Source: CAVWDU01 sp963753815 (GTDB lineage Bacteria; Pseudomonadota; Gammaproteobacteria; Pseudomonadales; Halieaceae). From it: 64,000 nucleotides of DNA. A model generated the notes under the pieces. The model had not been told where the DNA came from and did no database searches. It saw only the letters and a list, made by a program, of their open reading frames with translations. The position numbers and the translations under genes were made by a program. The DNA lies in NCBI GenBank assembly GCA_963753815.1, contig CAVWDU010000004.1:1312001-1376000 (forward strand), read 5' to 3'. This document shows, piece by piece, positions 8,567 through 18,205 of this stretch; position 1 is the first letter of the stretch, and each line of letters begins with the position of its first letter.

Positions 8567-9288
8567 GAACGGCACTTGTGACCGGCGGCAGTGCCGGTAT
8601 CGGCGACACCCTCTGTCGGCGCCTGTTGGATACAGGCTACCGGGTGGTCAATCTCTCCAGGCGGTCGTCATCGATCGAACACGACCACCTGCACAACTAT
8701 GAAGCGGATCTCTCCGACCCGGCAGCAACGGCTGCGGTGGCTGCGGAGATCACCGCGAAACACACGGTTACTGACTTCATTCACAATGCCGGGGTGATCA
8801 AACCGGCCCTGCTAGGCTCGGTGGACATTGCCGACCTCGACGTGCTCTCCCATCTCCATCTCGGCGCCGCGATAACCCTGGTACAGTCCTGTCTGCCGTC
8901 CCTCCGGGATTGCGGCAGCGGGCGTATCGTGCTGATCAGCTCGCGGGCGGCGCTGGGCCTCGAAACCCGTACCTGCTACTCGGCTACCAAATCGGGCATG
9001 ATGGGCATGGCAAGGACCTGGGCACTGGAGCTTGGAGATTTGGGCATCACAGTCAACGTGGTCGCCCCCGGCCCCATCGCCGACACCGAAATGTTCGACG
9101 GCGCCGTCTCACCCGAAGACGCTGAAAAACGCGCACAGATAGCAGCTTCAATACCGGTAAAGCGCCTCGGTAATCCGGCAGACGTGGCGCGCGCGGTGGC
9201 GTTCTTCCTGTCACCGGATAACAGCTTCGTCACAGGCCAGACACTGTTTGTCTGCGGCGGCGCCAGCATTGGCTCATTGAGCCTGTAA
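8563..9288 (+). CDS. Short-chain dehydrogenase/reductase
   Basis: 241 aa. The cofactor motif TGGSAGIG begins near residue 7, followed by HNAGV and the catalytic Ser/Tyr/Lys in LISSRAA and YSATK. The C-terminal NSFVTGQTLFVCGG is FabG-like. It is an NAD(P)-dependent oxidoreductase, probably acting on a 3-hydroxyacyl-CoA or a cis-dihydrodiol made by the neighbouring dioxygenase. The ATG at 8563 is preferred over an upstream in-frame ATG because AAGGAGACAGG precedes it. It sits between DUF35 (overlapping) and the dioxygenase (24-bp gap). Confidence 0.85.
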   Translation: MRTALVTGGSAGIGDTLCRRLLDTGYRVVNLSRRSSSIEHDHLHNYEADLSDPAATAAVAAEITAKHTVTDFIHNAGVIKPALLGSVDIADLDVLSHLHLGAAITLVQSCLPSLRDCGSGRIVLISSRAALGLETRTCYSATKSGMMGMARTWALELGDLGITVNVVAPGPIADTEMFDGAVSPEDAEKRAQIAASIPVKRLGNPADVARAVAFFLSPDNSFVTGQTLFVCGGASIGSLSL

Positions 9289-9312
9289 AAAACATCCCGG
9301 AGGGAGCCCGAC

Positions 9313-10638
9313 ATGGAATACAGTAATCAAGAAATCGCTCGCCTGGTGGAGCCCGCCCGGCTGCACCGACGCATCTATACCGACCCCGAGCTGTTCGAAC
9401 TGGAAATGGAGCGTATCTGGGGCAAGGCCTGGATCTTCATCGGGCACGAGAGCCAGGTCAAGCAGCCCGGCGACTACTACACCACACACATCAACCACAA
9501 GATTCCGGTGATGATGACCCGCGACCGCGAGGGCCGGGTGCACGTGCTGCACAACCGTTGTGCCCACAAGGGCGCCAAGCTGGTCGATACCCGCTGCGGC
9601 AATGCGCGCGCCTTCCGTTGCTGCTACCACGGCTGGACGTTCGCACCCGACGGCAAAGTGTTGAAGATTCCCAACGAGGCGGGCTACGAGGGCACCGGGT
9701 TCGACATCAATGACCCGATGAACAACCTGCAGAAACTGGCGCGCTACGACAGCTACCGGGGGTTCGTTTTCGCGACGCTCAATCCCGCTGCACCTGACCT
9801 GCAAACGTGGATGGGCGGCGCCATCGATGTGTTCGACAATCTATGCGATCGGGCTCCCGAGGGCGAGGTCGAGGTCGCGGGCGGCGTGTTGCGCTACGAG
9901 CACGACTGCAACTGGAAACTGTTCCTGGAAAATCTCAACGACACCATGCATCCCATGGTCACCCATCAGTCCGTCGTCCAGGCGGCACAGGACTACATTG
10001 CCACCCTGCCCGCGGATGCGGTGAGGCAGCGCGCCGAGGCGGAGATCATCCCGCCCTTCGGCGCCTCTTACGAGACGTTCGAGGACTCCGGGATCACCGG
10101 GTTCAAGTTCGGTCATCACTACGACGGCGGGCGGACCAGTATTCACGCGGACTACACGGTAATGCCATCCTACGAGGCGGCGATGATCGCCGCCTACGGC
10201 GAGGAGAAAACCCGGGAGATTTTTTCCTTCAACACCCACAACACGCTTTACTACCCCTCACTGACTATCAAGAGCGCCGTGCAGAATATCCGGGTGCTGA
10301 GACCGATCGCGGTCAACAGGTGCGTGGTCGAAACCTGGTCCTTCCGGCTCAAGGGCGCGCCGGAGGAAATGTTACAGCGCACCCTGCTCTACTCGCGCCT
10401 GATAAATTCGTCGGCATCGATGGTGGGGCCGGATGACCTGGAAGCCTACATGCGCATTCAGGCTGGTCTCGAGTCACCGGGCAGCGAATGGGTCGAGATG
10501 TACCGCCAGTTCGGCAAGGACGAGAAACTGGGTGATCGAACCGTTGGCGGCGGCACGTCCGATCTGGACATGCGAACCCAATACGGTGCCTGGAAGAGCT
10601 ATATGACCGGGGAGTTCGATTCCGGGGAGGCTGCCTGA
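9313..10638 (+). CDS. Aromatic ring-hydroxylating dioxygenase, large (Rieske) subunit
   Basis: 441 aa. The Rieske [2Fe-2S] site is exact: C83-x-H85, 17 residues, then C103-x2-H106 (CCYHGW). The mononuclear iron site follows the NxxDxxHxxxxH pattern in ENLNDTMHPMVTH. The enzyme adds both atoms of O2 to an aromatic ring, or demethylates/hydroxylates in some relatives. Its small subunit follows after 1 bp. No ferredoxin or reductase gene is adjacent, so electrons must come from a remote partner. GGAGGG lies 8 bp upstream of the ATG. The substrate is unknown; cluster context favours a nitrogen-containing aromatic acid or its CoA ester. Confidence 0.9.
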   Translation: MEYSNQEIARLVEPARLHRRIYTDPELFELEMERIWGKAWIFIGHESQVKQPGDYYTTHINHKIPVMMTRDREGRVHVLHNRCAHKGAKLVDTRCGNARAFRCCYHGWTFAPDGKVLKIPNEAGYEGTGFDINDPMNNLQKLARYDSYRGFVFATLNPAAPDLQTWMGGAIDVFDNLCDRAPEGEVEVAGGVLRYEHDCNWKLFLENLNDTMHPMVTHQSVVQAAQDYIATLPADAVRQRAEAEIIPPFGASYETFEDSGITGFKFGHHYDGGRTSIHADYTVMPSYEAAMIAAYGEEKTREIFSFNTHNTLYYPSLTIKSAVQNIRVLRPIAVNRCVVETWSFRLKGAPEEMLQRTLLYSRLINSSASMVGPDDLEAYMRIQAGLESPGSEWVEMYRQFGKDEKLGDRTVGGGTSDLDMRTQYGAWKSYMTGEFDSGEAA

Positions 10639-10639
10639 C

Positions 10640-11113
10640 ATGAGTGATCTCAGCCGCATCGAGCAGTTTCTCTACGACGAGGCGGATCTGCTCGACCGCC
10701 CCGACCTGGACGCCTGGATAGAGCTCTATACCGAGGACGGCACCTACTGGATGCCGGTGGATGAGGACCAGCCCGACCCGGTCAATCACATCTCCCTGTT
10801 CTACGATGACCGGGTAATGATGGAGGTGCGGCGCCGTAATTTCGTACACCCCCGAGCGGCCTCCAAGGATCACAAGGTACGTTGTTCACACATCATCGGC
10901 AACGTGCGCGACGCGGGTAGCAGCGAGCGCGGTGACCGGATCATCACCTCCAACTTCCAGACCCTGCTCTACTACCGGGAAGAGCAGCGCAGCTACGGTG
11001 GCAGGTACGTACACCACCTCGCTCCCGATGGTGACGGATTCAAGATTCGCCATAAAAAGGTCACGCTGATCAACTGCGATGCACCGCAGCGTTCGTTGAT
11101 AATCTACCTGTGA
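10640..11113 (+). CDS. Aromatic ring-hydroxylating dioxygenase, small subunit
   Basis: 157 aa with the SnoaL-like cone fold of dioxygenase beta subunits: N-terminal EQFLYDEADLLDRPDLDAW, central TYWMPVDEDQP and C-terminal RHKKVTLINCDAP. It has no cofactor and gives the hetero-hexamer its structure and part of its substrate specificity. It is separated by one base from the large subunit. It is the last clear gene of the rightward catabolic operon; the next gene is 223 bp away. Confidence 0.88.
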   Translation: MSDLSRIEQFLYDEADLLDRPDLDAWIELYTEDGTYWMPVDEDQPDPVNHISLFYDDRVMMEVRRRNFVHPRAASKDHKVRCSHIIGNVRDAGSSERGDRIITSNFQTLLYYREEQRSYGGRYVHHLAPDGDGFKIRHKKVTLINCDAPQRSLIIYL

Positions 11114-11336
11114 CGGACGGGTTCGCGGTGCCTGCGCGGGACGCAGCGGCCGAGGCGGCCAATGTCCCCGATTGTTACCGCAGCGACTGCAAGGCACCTG
11201 TTGGGCGGCTCTCCCGTGTCGGAGAGCACTACAGACTTGACTGATTGTGCGGTCACACCGCTGTCGGGGAAATATACCGCTCACCGGGCTGCGCCGAGGC
11301 CAAGGCAGCTACCGGGCGTAAAGACCAGGCAAGCAG

Positions 11337-12110
11337 TTGGCTGAACTGGCGACCTGGCAATACGTCACGATTGGCCTGCTCTTCGTCTGGAGCGGCTTCG
11401 TGCGCTCCGCATTGGGCTTCGGCGGCTCGGTGCTTACCCTGCCCTTTCTTCTGCTGGTGGACAACCAGCCGCTGGTCTATCTGCCGATCATCGCAGTGCA
11501 CATGCTGCTGTTCTCGTCCGTAACGGTGTTCCTCTCCCACCGCAGGACCGTCAGGGCCGGACTTCCGGTGGCCGAAGGTTCTGTCAACTGGCCATTCGTG
11601 CGTTACGCGCTGGTGCTAATGATCATCCCTAAGTTGTTGGGCGTGGCAGGTGTCATACTGCTGCCGACCAACATCGTCACCGGTTTCATTTACGCCATTG
11701 TCGCCGTTTACGCTGTGAGCTATATCCGTAACCGGCCGTTTCATAGTGAGAGCAAAACGCTGGATGTGCTGTCGCTGGTGGTGGGGGGTTACATCAGCGG
11801 AATCTCGTTGGTCGCCGCGCCGCTGGTGGTACCGGTTGCTGCCCGCCACGTCGAACGCGCGCAGTTACGTGACACGCTATTCGTACTGTGGTTCGTACTG
11901 GTGGCGGTCAAACTGGCGGCATTCGCCTACAGCGGCATCGACCTGCAATGGCGGCAGCATGTCTGGCTGCTGCCCTGCGCTACGGTCGGGCACCTGATCG
12001 GCCTCCGTTTCCACTCTTATAGCCTCACCGCCGACACCCGCCTGTTCTACCGGGCGCTCGGATGCGGGCTGTTGGCGGTGAGCGTGGTGGGATTGCTGCG
12101 CCTGGCCTGA
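11337..12110 (+). CDS. TauE/SafE-family membrane permease
   Basis: 257 aa, strongly hydrophobic, with the family's inner repeat (SALGFGGSVLTLPFLLL near the N-terminus and DVLSLVVGGYISGISLVAAP in the second half), about seven to eight membrane segments. TauE/SafE proteins move sulfite, sulfoacetate or other organic anions across the inner membrane. The start is a TTG with a weak ribosome site, chosen because the next in-frame starts would remove the first membrane segment. It may serve as transporter for the upstream aromatic cluster, but the 223-bp gap leaves this open. Confidence 0.75.
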   Translation: MAELATWQYVTIGLLFVWSGFVRSALGFGGSVLTLPFLLLVDNQPLVYLPIIAVHMLLFSSVTVFLSHRRTVRAGLPVAEGSVNWPFVRYALVLMIIPKLLGVAGVILLPTNIVTGFIYAIVAVYAVSYIRNRPFHSESKTLDVLSLVVGGYISGISLVAAPLVVPVAARHVERAQLRDTLFVLWFVLVAVKLAAFAYSGIDLQWRQHVWLLPCATVGHLIGLRFHSYSLTADTRLFYRALGCGLLAVSVVGLLRLA

Positions 12111-12183
12111 GGCGTGCCGGGGAATGGCACTTGGCAGGCGATGGACGGGAGCAATGGCGGCGCCAAGCTCGGCTGGAAGGAGC

Positions 12184-15100
12184 TCAGCCGGGACGGGGAC
12201 TGGTACGCACTGCAGCAGTGCCACGCCGTTCGCGCCAGCGCGCGACGCCTTCGCGAATCGCCACCGGTAGCGCCAGCATGGCGGGCGTTGCAATCAGGGT
12301 GAGTATGGTCGCGAAGGAGAGTCCGAACACAATCGCCTGCGACAGCGGCCCCCAGAATGTCGCCATCTGCCCGTTGGCGGTAATACTGCGGTTCACCAGG
12401 TCCACGGACAGCCCGCAAGCCAGGGGCAACAGGCCAAATACCGTGGTCACCGTGGTCAGCAGGACAGGCCGGATACGCTGGGAAGCCGCTCGCACGATAA
12501 TCTCACGCAGGCTCAACTCGGGGTGCAGGCGGCGGACGTGGTTGAAGGTATCGATCAATACGATATTGTTGTTGACCACGATGCCCGCCAGTGCCACCAC
12601 GCCAGTCCCGGTGAGAATGGCACTGAAGGGGTTGCTCAGTACCAGCAGGCCCAGCAACACACCAGCCGTGGACATGACGACGGCCAGCAGGATCAGGCCG
12701 CTCTGGTAGAAGCTGTTGAACTGGGTTACCAGCAGGATGAACATCAGTGCCAGGGACAACAGGAACGCAGCCTGCACAAAGGCGAGAGAATCGGCCTGTT
12801 CCTCATTCGCCCCGCGAAAGCGGATATCCAGCGCCGGGTCGAACTGCTGCTGCCCCAGCCAGGCATCGATCCTCGCCACCATCGCATCGGGCAACACGCC
12901 GTCGATGACATCGGCGCGGATCAACTCTGTCGGCACACCGTCGACCCGGTTGAGCTGGTCAACACCGGGCGCCGGCTTCATGGTCACAAAATTGCTCAGT
13001 GGCACCATTCCCTTGGCGGTGCTGACGCGCAGTTCGTCCATGGCCCGTATACCGCGATCCCGCAGCGGGTAGCGCACGCGGATGTCCACGGCATCGTCGG
13101 CGCCGTCGGGTCGATACTCTGCCACCTTCACACCATTGGTCACCAGCTGAACAGCAATGCCGGCCGAGGAGACGTCAGCACCGTAAACAGCGGCCAGCGA
13201 CCGATCGACCGTGATCTGCCACTCGATTGAAGGCAGGGCAGAACTGTCATCGATATCCAGCAGCTCCGGCAGGGTATCGAGATAGGCCCTGATGTCCGCC
13301 ATGGCCGGCTCCAGCAGCGCCCGGTCGCGGGATGCAAGCTCGATCTGTATCGGCTTGCCCACCGGAGGGCCCTGCTCCAAAGGAAGGACGTCGACGGTCA
13401 CCCCGGCGAGGTAATCCGTACGATCGCGAATGGCCCTCACGATCTCGCGCCCGTCCAGCGAGCGCTCGGATTCGTCGTACAACTCCACGAACATGGAACC
13501 GATACGGTCCGATGTCTCTCTCAACCCGCCTGACGTTCCCGGCAGCACGGTCTCGGTATTCAGCGAGCGGATTCCGGGAATCTGCAGGACTTCCTGTTCA
13601 ACTTCGTACACCAGCTCATTGACCTCGCTGGCGGAAAAATTGCCGCGCCCCCTGACGGTGACCTGAATGAATTGCGGGTCGTCATCGGAAAAAAACACGG
13701 TCCCGGCGCCAAACTTGCCATACGCCCAGAATATGCTGAAGAGTAATGCCAGGATAACACCCATAGCGGCGAAGGGGCGTTGAACGACCCGTGTCAGAAA
13801 GCGGGCGTACATACCGGTGAGTGACTGCAGCCCGGTTGGATCGCCGGTCTCCAGCTGGTGCATTTTTTCACTGGTCTCCCGGCTGTGTACGGACGGCCTG
13901 CCGAACAACGTGCCCAGGACAGGGCCGAAAAGCAGGGCGTACAGCAGCGACCCGAGTAACACCGTGAATACCGTAACGGGCAGGTACCGCATGAATTGAC
14001 CGGACACGCCAGGCCAGAACATCAGCGGCAGAAAAGCCGCTAGTGTTGTTGCAGTTGAAGCCACCACCGGCCAGAACATGCGCTGGACTGCTTCGGAATA
14101 GGCGCGCCTGTGGTCCATGCCATCGCCCATCATGCGATCTGCGTACTCGGTGACCACGATGGCGCCGTCAATGAGCATACCCAGGCCCAGCAGCATGCCG
14201 AACATGACCATGAAGTTGAAGGTGTAGCCGATCTGGTAAATGATGATCACCGCGAACAGCAGTGAGACCGGAATACCCAGACCGACGATGACCCCGCTGC
14301 GAAAGCCCATAGCAGCTACCACCAGCACCATCACCAGGGCCAGTGCGGTGATGATGTTTCCCTGCAATTCGGTGACCTGCAAGTTCGCGAACTCGGCCTG
14401 GTCCTGCGAATATATCAGTTCGACACCGGCCGGTATCTTTGAGCGCGACTCCTCGACAACCGCTCTCACCTTGTCGATCGTGGAAATGATATTGGCGTTC
14501 GCGCGCTTGCTGACGGCGATGGTAATCGTGTTGCGCCCGTTGTAACGGGCGTAGCTGGTACGATCCTTGAACGTGCGCCGGATCGAGGCCACGTCGTGCA
14601 GTGTCACCACCGTATCGCCCTCGCTGCGCACTGGCAGTTCCAGGACATCTGCAGCGGTTTCCACGACCGCGGGCACCTTCACCGAAAATCGGCCCAGGCC
14701 GGTATCGACGCTGCCGGCGGGAATCAGTCGGTTGTTGCGGCTCAGCGTGTCGAGCAGTTCTTCTCCCGAGATGCGGTATGCATTCAGTGCATCCGGGTCG
14801 ATGATCACCTCCAGCAGCTCCTCGCGGTGCCCCTTCAGATCCGCCGACAGCACATCCGGAATGGACTCGATATCGTCCCGCAGGTTAAGGGCCAGCTGAT
14901 ACACCGCGCGCTCACTGACATTGGTTCCGATCAGGTTGATCTGGATGATCGGGAAGTCATCGACAGTGAGTTCGCGAATGATCGGCTCCTCGGCGTTGCG
15001 CGGGATCTCGGCCCGGCCGCGGTCGACGGCCTCACGCAGGTCGATCAGGGCCTGGTCCAGGTCAGACTCGGCAGTGAACTCGACGAAAAATGTCGCCACG

Positions 15101-15363
15101 CCCTCAGCGGCGGTGGAACGCAACTCTTCGAGTCCCTCCAGCTTGCGCAACTCGATCTCCATCGGGTTGACCAGCAGGCGCTCAGAGTCCTCGGGCGAGA
15201 TACCCTCGAGAATAATGCCAACGTAGAAATAAGGCAGCTCGATGTGCGGGTCGTTGGCGATCGGCAGCGCGGCACGTGCCAGCAGGCCGCAAGCCACGAC
15301 GACGGCCATTAGCGACAGGGTGGTACGGGTGCGGCCGATGGCCGCATCGATCATGGAGGTCAT
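12184..15363 (-). CDS. RND efflux transporter permease (AcrB/HAE1-type)
   Basis: 1059 aa with the RND architecture: an N-terminal membrane helix, a large periplasmic porter domain, membrane block one (LGLGMLIDGAIVVTEYADR), a second porter domain, and a second membrane block (GTGVVALAGIVVNNNIVLIDT). It uses the proton gradient to expel lipophilic compounds. Its start overlaps the adaptor stop by 4 bp, so the two are one operon. No outer-membrane TolC-type gene is present nearby. Its position beside hydrocarbon and aromatic genes suggests solvent or intermediate export (inference). Confidence 0.9.
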   Translation of the reverse strand: MTSMIDAAIGRTRTTLSLMAVVVACGLLARAALPIANDPHIELPYFYVGIILEGISPEDSERLLVNPMEIELRKLEGLEELRSTAAEGVATFFVEFTAESDLDQALIDLREAVDRGRAEIPRNAEEPIIRELTVDDFPIIQINLIGTNVSERAVYQLALNLRDDIESIPDVLSADLKGHREELLEVIIDPDALNAYRISGEELLDTLSRNNRLIPAGSVDTGLGRFSVKVPAVVETAADVLELPVRSEGDTVVTLHDVASIRRTFKDRTSYARYNGRNTITIAVSKRANANIISTIDKVRAVVEESRSKIPAGVELIYSQDQAEFANLQVTELQGNIITALALVMVLVVAAMGFRSGVIVGLGIPVSLLFAVIIIYQIGYTFNFMVMFGMLLGLGMLIDGAIVVTEYADRMMGDGMDHRRAYSEAVQRMFWPVVASTATTLAAFLPLMFWPGVSGQFMRYLPVTVFTVLLGSLLYALLFGPVLGTLFGRPSVHSRETSEKMHQLETGDPTGLQSLTGMYARFLTRVVQRPFAAMGVILALLFSIFWAYGKFGAGTVFFSDDDPQFIQVTVRGRGNFSASEVNELVYEVEQEVLQIPGIRSLNTETVLPGTSGGLRETSDRIGSMFVELYDESERSLDGREIVRAIRDRTDYLAGVTVDVLPLEQGPPVGKPIQIELASRDRALLEPAMADIRAYLDTLPELLDIDDSSALPSIEWQITVDRSLAAVYGADVSSAGIAVQLVTNGVKVAEYRPDGADDAVDIRVRYPLRDRGIRAMDELRVSTAKGMVPLSNFVTMKPAPGVDQLNRVDGVPTELIRADVIDGVLPDAMVARIDAWLGQQQFDPALDIRFRGANEEQADSLAFVQAAFLLSLALMFILLVTQFNSFYQSGLILLAVVMSTAGVLLGLLVLSNPFSAILTGTGVVALAGIVVNNNIVLIDTFNHVRRLHPELSLREIIVRAASQRIRPVLLTTVTTVFGLLPLACGLSVDLVNRSITANGQMATFWGPLSQAIVFGLSFATILTLIATPAMLALPVAIREGVARWRERRGTAAVRTSPRPG

Positions 15364-16487
15364 GGCTGGGCCAGTTGCGCGCTGGGATCGGTGGGGTACA
15401 CCGGCTCAACCAGTTGACCCGCAAATACGAATTCCTGCCCGACCGTGATCAGGCGCACGGTGTCATCAAGCCCGGTGACCCACACGCCGTCGGGGCCATC
15501 CTCGATAATCTGGAGGGTATGAAACTCGACGATATTGCCTTTGCCGATCGTGCGCACACCCATTTCTCCCGCATCATTGAGGGCGAACAGTGCCGGCGAC
15601 AGTTTGTGAGCCATTACGTCGCCGAGGCCGATGCGCACAGTCATCGTCAACCCGGAACGGATCTCGTATTCCGGATTCGGGACCGTGATTTCCACAGGAT
15701 AGGTCCGGGTGACCGGGTCACTCTGGCTGCCGATAAAACTCACCTGGCCAGTGATCTCCTGCCCCAGGGGGGTCTGTCCGACCACCTTATCACCCAGTTC
15801 GAGGTTATAGACCTCACTCTCGGTCACATCGGCACTGACCAGCATCGGGTCGAGCGCAAGCAACCGTGCGCAGGCCGAACCGGGCACTGCGTAGTCGCCG
15901 ATATCCATCGGCAGCGATTCGACCACCCCGTCGAATGGCGCCGTAATTCGTGTCCGGGCAAGATTGAGCTGCTGCCGCTCCACGTTGGCAGCCGCCGCAG
16001 CCAGGCGCGCCGCGCTGCGGGCGATGGCCGTTTCCGACTGCAGGCCCTGCTTCTTGAGTTGCAGGCTCCCCTTGTGCTCGATAACGGCTTCCTCGAGAGC
16101 GGCTTTCGCCTCCTCGACCGACGCCTTGCGGTCGTCGACAGCTACTTCACAGAGCAAATCCCCCGCAGACACCCGGTAGCCACGCTCTACAGGCCTGGAC
16201 ACCACCTGACCCGAAATTTCCGCCTTCACCTCGACGTCACGCTCACTCTCGGAACGACCGCGAAGCACCATGTAACGGGTGCGCCGTTGCGCTTTTCTGA
16301 CCTCGGCACGGACCCGAATGGGACCCTGCACGGCACCCACCGCCCCGCTCTGTGCGCTGGCTGCCAGTGTGGGATGCTCCTCCGGCCTGCCGTCCCCGCT
16401 TAACAGGCCAGACAATAGCCAGACGGCGATAAGGCCAGCGATAATCGACGCGGTCACGAGGTTCTTCGACATCTGGATGGGTTCCAA
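15360..16487 (-). CDS. RND periplasmic adaptor (HlyD/AcrA-type membrane fusion protein)
   Basis: 375 aa. An N-terminal membrane anchor (ASIIAGLIAVWLLSGLLSG) is followed by a lipoyl-like half (EISGQVVSRPVERGYRVSAGD), an alpha-hairpin rich in Ala/Glu (ASVEEAKAALEEAVIEHK), the second lipoyl half (ARTRITAPFDGVVE) and a beta-barrel. It bridges the inner-membrane pump to an outer-membrane channel. Translation may begin at the first ATG or at the second (MSKNL, 16472). It is the first gene of the two-gene efflux operon. Confidence 0.88.
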   Translation of the reverse strand: MEPIQMSKNLVTASIIAGLIAVWLLSGLLSGDGRPEEHPTLAASAQSGAVGAVQGPIRVRAEVRKAQRRTRYMVLRGRSESERDVEVKAEISGQVVSRPVERGYRVSAGDLLCEVAVDDRKASVEEAKAALEEAVIEHKGSLQLKKQGLQSETAIARSAARLAAAAANVERQQLNLARTRITAPFDGVVESLPMDIGDYAVPGSACARLLALDPMLVSADVTESEVYNLELGDKVVGQTPLGQEITGQVSFIGSQSDPVTRTYPVEITVPNPEYEIRSGLTMTVRIGLGDVMAHKLSPALFALNDAGEMGVRTIGKGNIVEFHTLQIIEDGPDGVWVTGLDDTVRLITVGQEFVFAGQLVEPVYPTDPSAQLAQP

Positions 16488-16712
16488 CAGGTAAACAAAC
16501 AGGCAGCACCGGCATTATACAGACGACGACAGCCTATGTCCTCGCAGGCGACGTCAGCACATAGCCCGACTTCCGGCCTTAGTACGCGGGAACTCTGGCA
16601 CCAGACCACTGCCCCAAGCCCCCGCCGGCGTGGCCTCAGGTACCGCACCCGCGCTGGCGCTGTCGGTGGCCTACCCGCCTCTGGCCGGTGACTATATCGC
16701 CTCTGTTTCTTC

Positions 16713-17744
16713 TTAAGGGAGACTGTGCCCAACACTGGCGGCGCGGTAGGCCGCCGGTGACATGCCCGTCCAGCGCCTGAACGCCTTCCGGAGCGCCGCG
16801 CTGTCGTTGTAACCCAGAGAAACGGCGATGGACTCGACCGACCGGTTGGTCTGCCGCAGGAATCGACTGGCCAGCTCGTACAGGACTTCGTCGCGAATCT
16901 GCCGGTATCCAGTGCCTTCCTGCCTGAGTCTGCGTGCCAGTGTTCGTTTCGAGACGAACAGCGAACGCGCCACCTGCTCCTCGGTAATTGTCGCCTGCGG
17001 CACCGTCAACAGGAGTGTACGCACCCTGGCAGCTGAAGACTCCGACTCCCTGGCCTGTTGCAACAAGCCGTCGCACAGCTCCCCGGCCAGCCGAAAAGAT
17101 TCGCTATCGCCGACGGTGTTGCTAACCGTCGCCAGCGTGGCTGGAAGCCGGTAGAAAACCCGCTCCTGGTCAAACGACCAGGTGCCGTGGAGCACGTCGG
17201 CGTAGCGGGCCGTGCAGGGAGGCTCTGGGTGGCTGAACGCTATTTCGGCTTCGACGGCATCGCGGCGAAGTATTTCCTCTACAATCGCCTGCACGGAGAC
17301 GGCAAACGATTCCGCCATGCTGTGGCGGATGTAATCGGGCGCCTCAACGAGTACTTCGTAACTGCACTCCAGCCAACGCCGTGACAGCGTTACCCGCAGG
17401 TCGATCAGGGGCAGCCGCGCCGGAATAAAATCGGCGTACGCTTTTAATGCACTGTGAAGATCCGGACTGGCCAGGCTGAGGTAACCCACCGGGCCGTGGG
17501 AGGCCGGTCCCAACTGGGCTCCCATGGCGAGACCGAAACCCGGACCGCGCATGATCCGGTGGCCGTTTGCCAGCACCTGCACCTGCTGATCGCCACTGAT
17601 CAGCGTTTCGTCCCCGGGTAGCAATATGCTCACGGGCAGCCCCGTGCCGGCGAGCAGACCGGGAAGTCCGCGTTCCTGCAGGCCGAGCATGCGGGCGATG
17701 ATGCGGCTGTAGCTGCTGGGTATGCGCAGATTCTGTGAGTCCAT
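16713..17744 (-). CDS. AraC-family transcriptional regulator next to CYP153 operon
   Basis: 343 aa. The N-terminal ~190 residues are the arabinose-binding-like sensor domain (HRIMRGPGFGLAMGAQ). The C-terminal ~90 residues hold the double helix-turn-helix (ARSLFVSKRTLARRLRQEG; SVESIAVSLGYNDSAALRKA). It is divergent from the ferredoxin-P450 pair with a 124-bp intergenic region that carries two direct repeats 21 bp apart. This layout is typical of activators of P450 alkane operons. It is probably an activator responding to the substrate or product of the P450 (inference). Confidence 0.88.
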   Translation of the reverse strand: MDSQNLRIPSSYSRIIARMLGLQERGLPGLLAGTGLPVSILLPGDETLISGDQQVQVLANGHRIMRGPGFGLAMGAQLGPASHGPVGYLSLASPDLHSALKAYADFIPARLPLIDLRVTLSRRWLECSYEVLVEAPDYIRHSMAESFAVSVQAIVEEILRRDAVEAEIAFSHPEPPCTARYADVLHGTWSFDQERVFYRLPATLATVSNTVGDSESFRLAGELCDGLLQQARESESSAARVRTLLLTVPQATITEEQVARSLFVSKRTLARRLRQEGTGYRQIRDEVLYELASRFLRQTNRSVESIAVSLGYNDSAALRKAFRRWTGMSPAAYRAASVGHSLP

Positions 17745-17778
17745 ACCTCAGACCATTGGGACTACTGTTTGGCAAATA

Positions 17779-17807
17779 ATAACCTCATTTCGGCATAATA
17801 TAACCTC
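17779..17807 (+). promoter_or_regulatory. Two direct repeats ATAACCTC 21 bp apart (AraC site candidate)
   Basis: ATAACCTCATTT starts at 17779 and ATAACCTCCTTT starts at 17800. The 21-bp distance equals two helical turns, as expected for the two half-sites of an AraC dimer. They lie 35 bp from the regulator start and 62-90 bp upstream of the ferredoxin start. Confidence 0.55.
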
Positions 17808-17868
17808 CTTTGTCGGCAGGGCCCGGGTAGACTTCAGGCTGTTGCAATCACGAGGAGAGGCGAAACCG

Positions 17869-18189
17869 ATGCCAAAAATCACCCTGATCGAATTCAATGG
17901 CGAGAGCCATACAATTGAGGCCGAGACTGGCAAATCGCTGATGATGAATGCGGTGGATAACACGATTCCAGGCATAGACGCCGATTGCGGCGGTGCCTGC
18001 GCCTGTGGTACCTGTCACTGCTTCGTGGAGAAAGCGTGGCGCGAGCTGACCGGTGATGTCGACCCGATGGAAGACGCTATGCTGGGCATGCGGCCCGACC
18101 GGGATGAAGGATCGCGTCTCAGCTGCCAGATCGATGTGACCCAGGACATGGACGGCATGATTGTCCGGCTGCCCGAATTCCAGATGTGA
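17869..18189 (+). CDS. [2Fe-2S] ferredoxin (putidaredoxin/adrenodoxin type)
   Basis: 106 aa. The cluster ligands are C-x5-C-x2-C in DADCGGACACGTCHC plus a fourth Cys in RLSCQ near residue 85. It passes single electrons to a P450. The ATG at 17869 follows GAGGAGAGG; an open frame upstream is not family-like. It lies 16 bp before the CYP153-type gene, so it is clearly that enzyme's electron donor. No ferredoxin reductase gene is seen in the window. Confidence 0.92.
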   Translation: MPKITLIEFNGESHTIEAETGKSLMMNAVDNTIPGIDADCGGACACGTCHCFVEKAWRELTGDVDPMEDAMLGMRPDRDEGSRLSCQIDVTQDMDGMIVRLPEFQM

Positions 18190-18205
18190 GAAGAGGAGAC
18201 GAGAG

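Noticed and set aside
15276..16403. 375-codon open frame on the plus strand
   Set aside because: Antisense of the RND adaptor; the adaptor's domains are unambiguous.
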